A DNA stretch of 64,000 bases from Micromonospora rifamycinica (GTDB lineage Bacteria; Actinomycetota; Actinomycetes; Mycobacteriales; Micromonosporaceae): the NCBI RefSeq assembly GCF_900090265.1, contig NZ_LT607752.1, positions 868,001 to 932,000 on the forward strand, in the 5' to 3' direction. Below the pieces are notes generated by a model. That model searched no databases. It was not told the DNA's origin and saw only the letters and a program-made list of their open reading frames with translations. Below, piece after piece: positions 54,559-63,203 of this stretch. Position 1 is the first letter of the stretch, and each line of letters starts with the position of its first letter. Both the position numbers and the translations under genes were made by a program.

Positions 54559-56841
54559 TCAGAAGAACACGTTCAACGGGTTGGCCGACTCCTCGTCGTC
54601 GGCCGACGGGGTACGGCCCAACGCCGCCGGGACCTGCCACAGCCGGCCGGGGCCGAGCCGCCGCCAGAAGTGCCGCAACCCCGGCACCACGACCTTCACC
54701 ACCGCCAGCTCCACGTCGGGCCGGGACTGGTCGACGACGATCACCTCCAGACCGGCCCGCGCGGCGATCCGGACGCAGCGGCGGACGTCCTCGGCGACGT
54801 CCCCGGTGGTCAGGGTCGGATGGTCGGCCAGGGTGCGGGCCGGCCGGGTCGGATCCGGGGTCAGCCAGGGCTGGTCCGCGATCCGGACGGTGCCGAACCA
54901 GCGGGCGCTGTCCGGATCGTCGACGCCGTAGCGCAGCCGCCCGCCGGCCGGGCCGGGCACCGCCGGCAGGAACTGGTTGACCTCGGTCAACGCCCGGCTC
55001 AACGCGACCCGCGCGTCGAGGTGCGCGCCGAAGCCGACCAGCACGTCCTCCGACGGTCCGCCGACCCGCCGGGACACCGCGGCGAACGCGGGTATCCCCA
55101 GGTCGGCGGTGAGGTCCAGGGCCCACAGCTCGCGGCCGAGGGCGGTGGCGTGGTGGTCGACGCAGGCGGTCGTCCACGGGTCGGCGAACGAGGCCAGGTC
55201 CACCCCGGGCAGCCGGGAACGGTGGTACCACCACAGGGCCACGCTGTCGCGTTCGACGAGTTCACAGAAGCCCTGGAGGATCGCCTCCGGCAGGTTCGAC
55301 CCGGCGGCGCAGCCGTTGGAGTCGGTCGAGCAGACCTTCAGCGTGGTCAGCTCCGGGTGGCCGTACCAGCAGTGCGCGGCGGGTAGTTCCCGGGGAGCGT
55401 CGCGGGTGAGCGACCAGCCGGTGGTCCAGTCCAGCTCCAGGTCGTCGGGCAGCGGCCGGGGCACCCGGTGCAGGTGGCCGAGGTCCCGGTTGAGCCGGTC
55501 GGCCTCGGCGTACTGGTGCTCGGAGTAGAGCAGCAGGTCACGCAGGTGGACCGCGCGGTCCGGGCCGAGCTGCCGGTAGCTGGCCCGGTGCACCGGCCGG
55601 TCGCCGCGCCACACCCCGCACCAGCGCTCCACCGCCTCCCCGATCGCGCTGACCCGCGCCTGGGTGTCGGTGCGGCCCTTGCCACCGCTCTGCCCGCGCA
55701 GGTTGCGGCGCAGCCCGGCGAGCTGCCGGGGCTGGGCGAAGTTGTGGCCCGCCGAGTAGGTGTGGGCGATCCCGTTGTCGACGGCTTCCAGGCTGGTCAG
55801 CCGGCTGACCACCCCGAGGTACCGGCTGACGTGGTGGGTCAGCGCCCGGTACGTCTCGGCGGGGTCGCGGGTGCGGGAGCCGTCCACCCGGCCGGGCAGG
55901 GCGCCGGCCGGGGGCAGCGTGATCCGGGGGTCCGCCTTGCCGACCAGGTCCGGGTCGCCGCAGGCGGGGCACTGGGGTTGGCGGACCAGCTGGTGGCTCT
56001 CGGTCGTCAGGTCCCGGGTGTCCAGGGCGATCATGCGGCCGGTCAGCCGGGGTGAGCGGCCCCGGGTGGCCAGCACCGCGAGATCGGCGGCGAGCAGTCC
56101 GGCCACCGCCATGGCCACGCCGGGAACGACCGCGCGGGCGGCCGACGGCACCTCACCCGCCGGAACCTGCCCGGTCAGGAACGCCGCCACCTGGTCGTTG
56201 GCCTCCCAGCGCTGACGCAGGCAGGCCCAGCAGCCGGTCTCGCCGGGGACCAGGTGCGGGCCGAGGAACACCACGTTGCCGTGCGCCCGCAGCAGGGTCC
56301 AGGGCCGCCCGGCGGCCAGGTGGCGGTCGTTGAGGACGGCCAGCGCGGGGTCGAGCATCGACGACGGGACGACCAGCACGGGTTCCCGTCCGGTTGCCGG
56401 GTCCGCCTCGGGGGCGTCCGGCCGGGTGACCGTGACGGTGAGGCCCACCGCCCGCAGCGCCTCGGCGATCTCGAACGCGGTGGGGGCGCCGAGGTCGACG
56501 AGGGTGACCGTGCCGTACCGGGTCCAGTGCCGCCCGGCGGCCGGGTCGACGCCCCGGGCGTCCCAGCCGGCGGCCTCGGCGACGGGGACACCCGCCGCAC
56601 CGGAGACGAGCAGGCCGTGGCCGCGCAGCCGGGCCAGGGCGGCGGCGACCGTGGCGACCGGGTGCCGGTCGGCCAGCCGGGCCAGCACGTCGGCCAGTGG
56701 CGCGGTGCCGTCGAGGAGGTCGGCCAGGTCCGCCGCGACCGGGTCGTCGACGAGCAGGCTGCGGGTCTCGCCCAGGACGACGAGGTGCCCCTCGGGCAAC
56801 CGCACCGGCACGTGGTCGGAGCGGAAACGCGGATGCCACAT
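54559..56841 (-). CDS. leader-binding (E1-like) - YcaO fusion cyclodehydratase
   Basis: 760 aa. Residues 1-~330: an ocin-ThiF/E1-like domain with zinc Cys pairs in GCWACLRQRW and QCPACGDPDL. From ~340: YcaO with SAIGEAVERWCGVWR, ILQGFCELVERDSVALWWY and ALTEVNQFLP. This fused form makes azolines from Cys, Ser and Thr. The C-terminus reads NPLNVFF and lacks the PxPxP end common to azoline-forming YcaOs. ATG 56841 with RBS GGGGAGG; nine-residue longer start excluded. Confidence 0.94.
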   Translation of the reverse strand: MWHPRFRSDHVPVRLPEGHLVVLGETRSLLVDDPVAADLADLLDGTAPLADVLARLADRHPVATVAAALARLRGHGLLVSGAAGVPVAEAAGWDARGVDPAAGRHWTRYGTVTLVDLGAPTAFEIAEALRAVGLTVTVTRPDAPEADPATGREPVLVVPSSMLDPALAVLNDRHLAAGRPWTLLRAHGNVVFLGPHLVPGETGCWACLRQRWEANDQVAAFLTGQVPAGEVPSAARAVVPGVAMAVAGLLAADLAVLATRGRSPRLTGRMIALDTRDLTTESHQLVRQPQCPACGDPDLVGKADPRITLPPAGALPGRVDGSRTRDPAETYRALTHHVSRYLGVVSRLTSLEAVDNGIAHTYSAGHNFAQPRQLAGLRRNLRGQSGGKGRTDTQARVSAIGEAVERWCGVWRGDRPVHRASYRQLGPDRAVHLRDLLLYSEHQYAEADRLNRDLGHLHRVPRPLPDDLELDWTTGWSLTRDAPRELPAAHCWYGHPELTTLKVCSTDSNGCAAGSNLPEAILQGFCELVERDSVALWWYHRSRLPGVDLASFADPWTTACVDHHATALGRELWALDLTADLGIPAFAAVSRRVGGPSEDVLVGFGAHLDARVALSRALTEVNQFLPAVPGPAGGRLRYGVDDPDSARWFGTVRIADQPWLTPDPTRPARTLADHPTLTTGDVAEDVRRCVRIAARAGLEVIVVDQSRPDVELAVVKVVVPGLRHFWRRLGPGRLWQVPAALGRTPSADDEESANPLNVFF

Positions 56842-57075
56842 GGGTTCCTCCCCGCGTCGGCGTGCCACCGGGGAGGTCCGGCGGGATGTCGTCGACGATC
56901 ACGGCTGCTGTCATCGTCGCCGTCGGCCGGCGGTATCCGGACCGATGCCACCGGTTTCAGCCGTCGGCGCGGCCGGCACGACGGGGCCGGTCAGCACGGT
57001 GGTGGACGGACGACGGGGTCCGGCCGGGCGGTCGGGCGGAGGCGGCCGGGCGGGGGCGGGGCGCGGCCGTCCCGG

Positions 57076-58101
57076 TCAGCCGGTGGTGACGGTCAGGGCG
57101 GTGTCGTTGAGACCCAGCACCGAGGTGCCGGTGGCCTGCGCCGGCACGAGGAGCAGGAACGTCTCGACCCGGGTGACCCGGATGCGCTTGCCGGTGACCG
57201 GGGCGCGCCTGCCGGTGGAGATCATGTCGGGGCTCTGCGGGACCATGGTCACCGTGGCCGGTCCACTGGGCTTCGGGCTGAGGGTGTCGGTGGCGTACAC
57301 GGTCAGGAAGGTCAGCGTCCCCTCGGGCGTCGTGACCGCGCAGTCCGACCACTCCGCCCGGTCGAGGGTGCGCGCCACCCGCGCCCCGGCACCGGCGAGT
57401 TGCTGCTGGTAGACCTCCCAGCCGCCGGCGAACTGACCGTCGAGCAGCGGGCTCGACGCGACCAGCGCCCGGTTGCCGGTGCTCGTCCCGGTGGTGCGGG
57501 CGAACAGTTCCGCGGCGAGTGCCCGCCGGCTCGTCTCGTCCACGGCGGTGCCCCCGGCGGTGGCCGGTCGACCGGCGATGCCCCGGGCGGTGACCAGGGC
57601 CGACTGGGTGACCTGGACGTTGTGGCTGAGCTTCCACCGGCCGTCGGTGTCCCGGACGAAGTGGCTCACGTCGGTCGGGGCCAGCTCCGCGCCGGCCAGC
57701 CGCAGGGTGGCGGTGGCCAGGAAACAGCCAGGCTCCCCCGGCGGTACGGCGAAAGCCGGGTTGACGTGCTGGAACGCCGGCTGCGGGCGCTGGTTGTACT
57801 CGGCCCGGCGGATCGCCGCGATGCTGACCTCCAGCGACGGGGACACCTCCTGGGTGCGCAGGGTCTGCACGTCACCGGAGACGGACGCGGCCGAGTCGGC
57901 CTGGTCGAAGGCGGTGAGCACCAGCGCGGCCCGGTCCGCGTCGAACGCCGCCCCGGACGCGACGACGGTGGGGGTGGCGGCGTCCACCGGCTGGTTGCCG
58001 CAACCGGCCAGGACGAGCAGGGTCACCGCGAGCGCGACGGTGGGGCCGCCGGTCGGCACCGTGCCGGCGCGCGGCTTCCCGACGGATCGTGTGCCCACCA
58101 T
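57076..58101 (-). CDS. lipoprotein of unknown function
   Basis: 341 aa. Lipobox LVLAGC at about residues 29-34 in a hydrophobic signal segment (PTVALAVTLLVLAGCG); the mature protein is polar, without recognised domains. Could be an immunity or cell-surface factor of the cluster; only its position between the cyclodehydratase and the LuxR gene says so. ATG 58101. Confidence 0.8.
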   Translation of the reverse strand: MVGTRSVGKPRAGTVPTGGPTVALAVTLLVLAGCGNQPVDAATPTVVASGAAFDADRAALVLTAFDQADSAASVSGDVQTLRTQEVSPSLEVSIAAIRRAEYNQRPQPAFQHVNPAFAVPPGEPGCFLATATLRLAGAELAPTDVSHFVRDTDGRWKLSHNVQVTQSALVTARGIAGRPATAGGTAVDETSRRALAAELFARTTGTSTGNRALVASSPLLDGQFAGGWEVYQQQLAGAGARVARTLDRAEWSDCAVTTPEGTLTFLTVYATDTLSPKPSGPATVTMVPQSPDMISTGRRAPVTGKRIRVTRVETFLLLVPAQATGTSVLGLNDTALTVTTG

Positions 58102-58252
58102 GTCGTTCTCCGTCCGTCGCCGGCTGCGCGGGATTCGCGTCCGATGGATCGAGTATGTGAGCGGTCGGCGGTGGGTGCCGGGTGCGGTGCGGCCTCATGG
58201 TGCGGCGGACGACGGTGGTGCACCGTACGGTGTCATCCGCGTCGGCGGCGGG

Positions 58253-61147
58253 TCACCGATCGGTGTCATCGAAGCGGGACACCCAGGCGACCAGCCCGGA
58301 CCGGGACTCCACCCCCGCCTTGCGGTAGATCCGGGTCAGGTGCGCCTCCACCGTGCGGGGGCTGATGTGCAACCGGCGGCCGATCAGCCGGTTGGTGACG
58401 CCGGTGGACGCCAGCCGGGCGATGTGCCACTCCCTATCGGTCAGCGCGGTCTCGGCGAGCGCCCGGACCGGTCGGGTCAGCCGCAGGCCGACGCGTTCGG
58501 TGCCGCAGCGCGCGGCCAGGTCCAACGCCTGTTGCCGGGCCCGCGCGGCGGGGCCGCCCTGGTCCACCGCCTCCGCCGCCCGGGCGACCGCGACCAGGGC
58601 GAGGCTGTGCCGCAGGGTCATCCCGGCCATCCGGAACCGGTCCGCCGCGGTACGCAGGTACGGCATGGCCGCCGTCACCTCGCCCCGGGCGAGCAGCACC
58701 TCCCCGTACGCCGACTCGGCGAAGGCGCGCTGCCCGGACAGGCCGATCAGGTCGGCGGCCGCCATCGCCTCCCGGGCCCGCCGCTCCGCCTCGGGCAGAT
58801 CGCCACCGGCCAGTGCGGCGGCGCAGAGCAGTTCCTGCCACATCGGCCGCAGGGAGGCCTGGAGGCGGGTCAGCCGACCGTCGCCCCCGGCGTCGGTGAG
58901 CATCTCCACACAGGTGTCCGGGTCACCGGCGAGCAGCGTCGCGGTGGCCAGCGCGGTCGCCGCGGTACGCCCGGACCAGCTGTCCAGGTCGGTGGCCAGC
59001 TCCACCGCGCCCCGGGCCAGGGCCACCGCCCGCTCGTCGTCGCGGGGACCGCCCCGCCAGGCGGTGGCCTGCGCCTCGAACGCCAGGGCGAAGCTGAGCA
59101 GGGAACGGCTGCCGATCCGGCGGGCGACGATCCCGGCCTCGGTGGTCAGGCCGATCACCGTGCCGAGCTGCCCCCGGTGGTAGGCCACCTGGCTGCGGCC
59201 GAGCAGCAGCTGGCAGAGCCCGTCGTCGCGGTGGGCGTCGCGGACCAGGGTGATCCCCCGGTCCAGGTGCCGGGTGGCGTCGGTGGGCCGTTCCAGGAAC
59301 AGCTCGGCCAGCCCGAGCGCCAGTAGGCAGTCGGGGTGGTCGCGCAGGTCCCGGTCGGGTAGCGCGTCGACGATCGGCGTGCTGGTGGCGAGCAGGTCAC
59401 GGGCCAGGTCGACGGCGCCGTCATGGGCGGCGGCGAGACCGCGTACCGCGAGCAGGGCGGCCCGGTCGACGCCGCTGGCGTCCCCGTCCGGGGCGTCGCC
59501 CGACATCGGCGCGGGATGGCCGGACAGGATGCCGACCGCGCCGAGTTCCGTGGCGAGCTGGTACGTCCCGGCGGACCGGGTCGGCGTGCCGATCAGCTCA
59601 CGGCGGCTGATCGCGGCGGCCTCCGCGTAGTTGCCGAGCAGCCGTTCGACCCGTACCCACTGGGCCACCGCCCGGGCCCGGCGACCGCCCGGGTCGGCCG
59701 GCAGCTCGGGGACGACCTCCCGCAGCAGCGCCCGGCTCTCGGCGAGGTTGCCGGCCTCCCCGGTGATCCGGGCCAGCAGCAGGGTGACGTCGTGGCGGCT
59801 GGTCGGCGAACCGGCCGGCGGCCGCAGGGCGCGCAGCGCCGTGCGTAACCAGCGCACGGCCAGGTCCGGGGCGTCGCGGCGGATCTCCTGGGCGGCCCGG
59901 CAGAGCACGTCGACGTACGGGCCGACCGGCCGGTCGTGGGGCAGGGTGAGCAGCGCCTCGACCTGTGCCACCCGGGCGGCCGGGGGCGCACCGCGGGCGA
60001 CCAGCGCGGCCAGCGCCCGGTGCTGGGCCGCGACCCGCCAGGCCACGTCGGTGTCCTGGGCGACGGCGGTGCGCAGCACCGGGTGCCGGAAGGCGAACCC
60101 CGCCGCTGCCGGGGCGGCCCGCAGCAGGTCACGACGGACCAACCGCCAGGCCGCCTCGGTGACCACCGGCGCCGGTAGCTGGGCCACCTCGGCGAGCAGG
60201 TCCACCGCGCAGGTGGTGTCGAGCACGGCGGCGGCCCGCAGGCAGACCGCGTCGACCGACGGCAGACCGGCCCACTCGGCGCGCAGAGTGGCGACCGCCC
60301 GGTCGGTCAGCCGGGACGGGCCGGGCGGCGAGGCGGCAGCCCGGTCGGCGTCGACCGGTGGAGCGGCAGCCCGGTCGGCGTCGACCGGCGGGGTGCCGGC
60401 GAGGGCCGCGAGGTAGCCGGGATTGCCGCCGGCCCGGTCGTGGCGCTCCCCCAGCTCGGCCGGGTCGGACTCCGGAAACAGCTCGATGGTCTCGGCGAGA
60501 CTGAGCGGCCCCAGCTCGATCCGGTCCCGGAACCGGCCTGCCGGCACGCCGGGCTCGGGTGGGCCGAACGGCATGACGGTGGCCGTCTGCCGGGGCCGGT
60601 AGACCAGGACCAGCAGCAACGGCACCGGCACCGGGTAGCGCAGCAGGTGGGTCACGAGCCCGGTCGAGGAGGGATCGGCCCAGTGCAGGTCGTCCAGGAC
60701 GAGAGCCAGCCCGTCCCGGGCGGCCAGGGTGAGCAGCCGTCGGGCCAGTTGGTAGGTGCGGAACAGGCGCGCGTCGAGCGGACCGGCCTCGCGGGGCGCC
60801 AGCGCCCCGGCGGCGTCGATCCCGCCGACGGCCTCTCGTCGGGCCCCGGAGCCGACGGGGTGCAGGGCGCCGAAGGCGTGCCGGAAGACGTGGAACGGGA
60901 TGTCCCGCTCGGCCTCCACACAGGTGCCGACGGCCCGGGGCATGGTGGGGGCGCAGCGGTCCAGCGCGGCGTGGACGAGGCGGGTCTTGCCGATTCCCGG
61001 GTCGCCGACCACTTCGCACGCCACCTGCCTCCCGGTGTGCGTACTCTCGGCGTGCGCGGCCTGGATACGCGCGATCTCCGGGCGCCGCCCGACGAATGGT
61101 GGGCCGGACAGCGCATTTTCCAGTCCAGCTGCCATCACGCAGATCAC
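58253..61147 (-). CDS. LuxR-family AAA-type (LAL-like) regulator
   Basis: 964 aa. Walker A VVGDPGIGKTRLV (~40) and Walker B LALVLDDLHWADPSS, TPR-like middle, and C-terminal LuxR HTH (LTDREWHIARLASTGVTNRL, ISPRTVEAHLTRIYRK). GTG 61147 is preferred to ATG 61135 because AGGGA is 6 nt upstream of it. A likely pathway-specific activator; LAL regulators often control natural product clusters. An in-frame 30-bp duplication is present. Confidence 0.9.
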   Translation of the reverse strand: MICVMAAGLENALSGPPFVGRRPEIARIQAAHAESTHTGRQVACEVVGDPGIGKTRLVHAALDRCAPTMPRAVGTCVEAERDIPFHVFRHAFGALHPVGSGARREAVGGIDAAGALAPREAGPLDARLFRTYQLARRLLTLAARDGLALVLDDLHWADPSSTGLVTHLLRYPVPVPLLLVLVYRPRQTATVMPFGPPEPGVPAGRFRDRIELGPLSLAETIELFPESDPAELGERHDRAGGNPGYLAALAGTPPVDADRAAAPPVDADRAAASPPGPSRLTDRAVATLRAEWAGLPSVDAVCLRAAAVLDTTCAVDLLAEVAQLPAPVVTEAAWRLVRRDLLRAAPAAAGFAFRHPVLRTAVAQDTDVAWRVAAQHRALAALVARGAPPAARVAQVEALLTLPHDRPVGPYVDVLCRAAQEIRRDAPDLAVRWLRTALRALRPPAGSPTSRHDVTLLLARITGEAGNLAESRALLREVVPELPADPGGRRARAVAQWVRVERLLGNYAEAAAISRRELIGTPTRSAGTYQLATELGAVGILSGHPAPMSGDAPDGDASGVDRAALLAVRGLAAAHDGAVDLARDLLATSTPIVDALPDRDLRDHPDCLLALGLAELFLERPTDATRHLDRGITLVRDAHRDDGLCQLLLGRSQVAYHRGQLGTVIGLTTEAGIVARRIGSRSLLSFALAFEAQATAWRGGPRDDERAVALARGAVELATDLDSWSGRTAATALATATLLAGDPDTCVEMLTDAGGDGRLTRLQASLRPMWQELLCAAALAGGDLPEAERRAREAMAAADLIGLSGQRAFAESAYGEVLLARGEVTAAMPYLRTAADRFRMAGMTLRHSLALVAVARAAEAVDQGGPAARARQQALDLAARCGTERVGLRLTRPVRALAETALTDREWHIARLASTGVTNRLIGRRLHISPRTVEAHLTRIYRKAGVESRSGLVAWVSRFDDTDR
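60332..60388. repeat. 30-bp-period in-frame duplication in the LuxR gene
   Basis: 27-bp units at 60332-60358 and 60362-60388 with one mismatch; they encode two copies of APPVDADRAA-like residues in a linker. Repeat unit keeps the frame (period 30). Confidence 0.75.
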
Positions 61148-61500
61148 GTGCTTTCCCTGTGACACTCCAATGGGGATTGACGGGACTATACCGGGGTGGC
61201 GGGAAGACGAGAAACATCGATGTCGGCGGGGTGGCCGAACGATTCGTCCCGATGGCCGTACGGATGGCGGAATTGGCCGCTTCGGCAGCACGACGGTCCT
61301 GGAAACCGATTCCGCCAGCGGTTCACTCCGGATCGCCGGCTATCGCGCCGGATCTGTCGCGGTAATGGGGACCGGTAGCGGATTCTGCTTTTCGCGCGGT
61401 TTTCCCGGGTTAGGGATCCGTCGCCGGTTCCCCGGGAGCTGGGGGAATCAGGCCCGGCCGGCGGACCCCGGTGCGCGTCGACGGCCGGCACGGCCGCCGG
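61148..61500. other. intergenic, presumed LuxR promoter region
   Basis: About 350 bp with no convincing gene. On the minus strand TATAGT (61190-61185) could be a -10 box for the LuxR gene; I see no clear -35 and no terminator. Confidence 0.5.
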
Positions 61501-62205
61501 TCAGGGCGTGGGCCGGGCGACCGGCAGCCCGGCGAGCAGCCGCACCTGCGCGGTCCGCGACTCGTCGATGCGCCGGGCCAGGTCGCGCACGACCGGGGAG
61601 ACGGCCAGCGCCAGATGGGCGCGGGCCAGTTCCGCGGCCTGCCGTTGCTGCGGAGCCAGTACCGCCACCAGAGCGGCGTCGTAACCGGCTGCCGGAGTGC
61701 CCCGCAACCGGGCCACCGGGTCGGCGTCGCCGGTCGGCCCGGGGTGCTCGTGCCGGTGCCCGCCGGAGTCCGGGTCGGCGGCCCGGATCCACTCGCGGGC
61801 GCGGTCCACCTCGTCGGCCTCGGTCGCCTCCACCGCCGCGACGAGGGTCCGCAGTGCCGGCTGACGGATCCGTTCCGGGGCGACCCGCAGGATGGCCAGG
61901 GTGCGTTCCTGGTGGGCCGTCATGGTGTGCAGGAACACCAGGTCGAGCCCGCTGACCGCGGCCGGCGGCCCCGATCCGGTCGCGGCCGGGTGTGGTGGGT
62001 CGACCGGCCGGGTGGCGGCAGCGCACCCGGCGACCGACAGGCTCACCACGACCAGCGCGACGGCCAGGCACCGCACCGACACCGACGGTCGCACCGCCGC
62101 CGGACGGGGCGCGACGGGGGGCGGTCCACACGCCCCGACGGTCGCCCGTCGCGAGCCCCTACCGGCCCCGCCCGACCCACCCCGTCCCCGCTCGACGACT
62201 CTCAT
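61501..62205 (-). CDS. DUF305 lipoprotein
   Basis: Up to 234 aa from ATG 62205. The lipobox SVAGC follows a hydrophobic stretch (CLAVALVVVSLSVAGC), leaving a 59-residue N-region, which is long; GTG 62094 would give a normal signal (197 aa). DUF305 is marked by FLHTMTAHQERTLAI and ARAHLALA. Some members bind copper. It starts 13 bp after the LPMO stop, so the two may be co-transcribed; LPMOs use copper. Confidence 0.82.
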   Translation of the reverse strand: MRVVERGRGGSGGAGRGSRRATVGACGPPPVAPRPAAVRPSVSVRCLAVALVVVSLSVAGCAAATRPVDPPHPAATGSGPPAAVSGLDLVFLHTMTAHQERTLAILRVAPERIRQPALRTLVAAVEATEADEVDRAREWIRAADPDSGGHRHEHPGPTGDADPVARLRGTPAAGYDAALVAVLAPQQRQAAELARAHLALAVSPVVRDLARRIDESRTAQVRLLAGLPVARPTP

Positions 62206-62218
62206 CGGTGCGGCCGGG

Positions 62219-62986
62219 TCAGACCTGGGTCCACAGGGCGGGCACGTAGGGGGGCTCCCAACCGGGGAGGGCGGTGTGCGCCTGCCGGCACCGGTAGCCC
62301 ACCCCCTGGTAGGTGACCAGGTCACCGACCTGGTAGCTGCGGCCGGCGGTCCAGGTGCCGCCGGCGGTCGGCGCACCGGTCGGGGTGGCCGGCGGCGGGG
62401 TGGCGGTGCGGGTCGGCGTCGGGGTGGGGGTGGGGGTACGGGTCGGCGTCGCGGTGGGGCTCGGGGTCGGTCCGCCCCCGCCGATCTGCACGTCCACGCA
62501 GGAGTAGAAGGCGTTGGCGGTGTCGGAGATGTTCCAGACGGCGAGGATCTTCTGTCGACCGGAGAAGCCGGCCAGGCTGACGGTGTGCGCCACGGTGGCC
62601 TCGGGCTGCCGACCACCCCCGTCGACGATCCCGACCCGGGTGCCGCCGATGAAGTACTCCCAGTTGCGGGTGGCGTGCCGGGCGGTGTTCACCCAGGTGA
62701 AGGTGACCGTGCTGCCGACCGACGTGGCCGGCCAGCCCCGGGCGTCGTCGTCGAGGACGGCGAACTGGGTGATCCCGGCGCTGCAACTCCGCAGCCCCTT
62801 CACCCCTTCGACGCTCTGCGGCTCGTACCGGATCTGGCCGCAGTCCGGCACCTTCCCCTGGGCGCAGAGCGCCTGGCGGCTGGGTGGGGCGGAGACGTAG
62901 CCGTGGGCCTGGGCGGGCAGCGCGAGGCCCAGCGAGGTGACGACGGCACCCGTCGCCACCAGGGGGACGGTGATGGTTCGACGCAT
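62219..62986 (-). CDS. AA10 lytic polysaccharide monooxygenase with CBM5/12
   Basis: 255 aa. Signal peptide cleaves after AQA to expose H28; H104 (TARHATRNWEYF) completes the copper histidine brace. A Thr/Pro linker (~185-215) and a C-terminal CBM5/12 (TWTAGRSYQVGDLVTYQG, WEPPYVPALW). Oxidises chitin or cellulose chains. RBS GAGGAG before ATG 62986. Confidence 0.95.
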   Translation of the reverse strand: MRRTITVPLVATGAVVTSLGLALPAQAHGYVSAPPSRQALCAQGKVPDCGQIRYEPQSVEGVKGLRSCSAGITQFAVLDDDARGWPATSVGSTVTFTWVNTARHATRNWEYFIGGTRVGIVDGGGRQPEATVAHTVSLAGFSGRQKILAVWNISDTANAFYSCVDVQIGGGGPTPSPTATPTRTPTPTPTPTRTATPPPATPTGAPTAGGTWTAGRSYQVGDLVTYQGVGYRCRQAHTALPGWEPPYVPALWTQV

Positions 62987-63089
62987 GGCGCACTCCTCGA
63001 CGGTCGAGCCGGTCCGGACGGGCTCGGTGGACCCCGGGTGGGTCCGGGCCGTCCGACGACCCCGCACCCGGTCGGATCGGATCCACCTC

Positions 63090-63150
63090 GGGACGATTGC
63101 CATCACGGTAAATTAAAGTTTATTAACAGTAAAGCGTCCTTACGATTTTT
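63090..63150 (-). promoter_or_regulatory. AT-rich upstream region of the LPMO gene
   Basis: A 50-bp AT-rich block (63105-63150) in otherwise ~74% GC DNA; on the minus strand it reads ACTGTTAATAAACTTTAAT. It lies about 110-160 bp before the LPMO start and may hold its promoter and a regulator site. Confidence 0.45.
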
Positions 63151-63203
63151 CTCCGCCCGCCCGGTGGACCGCCGGAGCCGACCGCTCGCGACGGCGGCCG
63201 GGC

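Noticed and set aside
56842..57075. Additional small peptide gene between cyclodehydratase and lipoprotein
   Set aside because: No open frame with start, RBS and peptide-like tail was convincing in these 234 bp.
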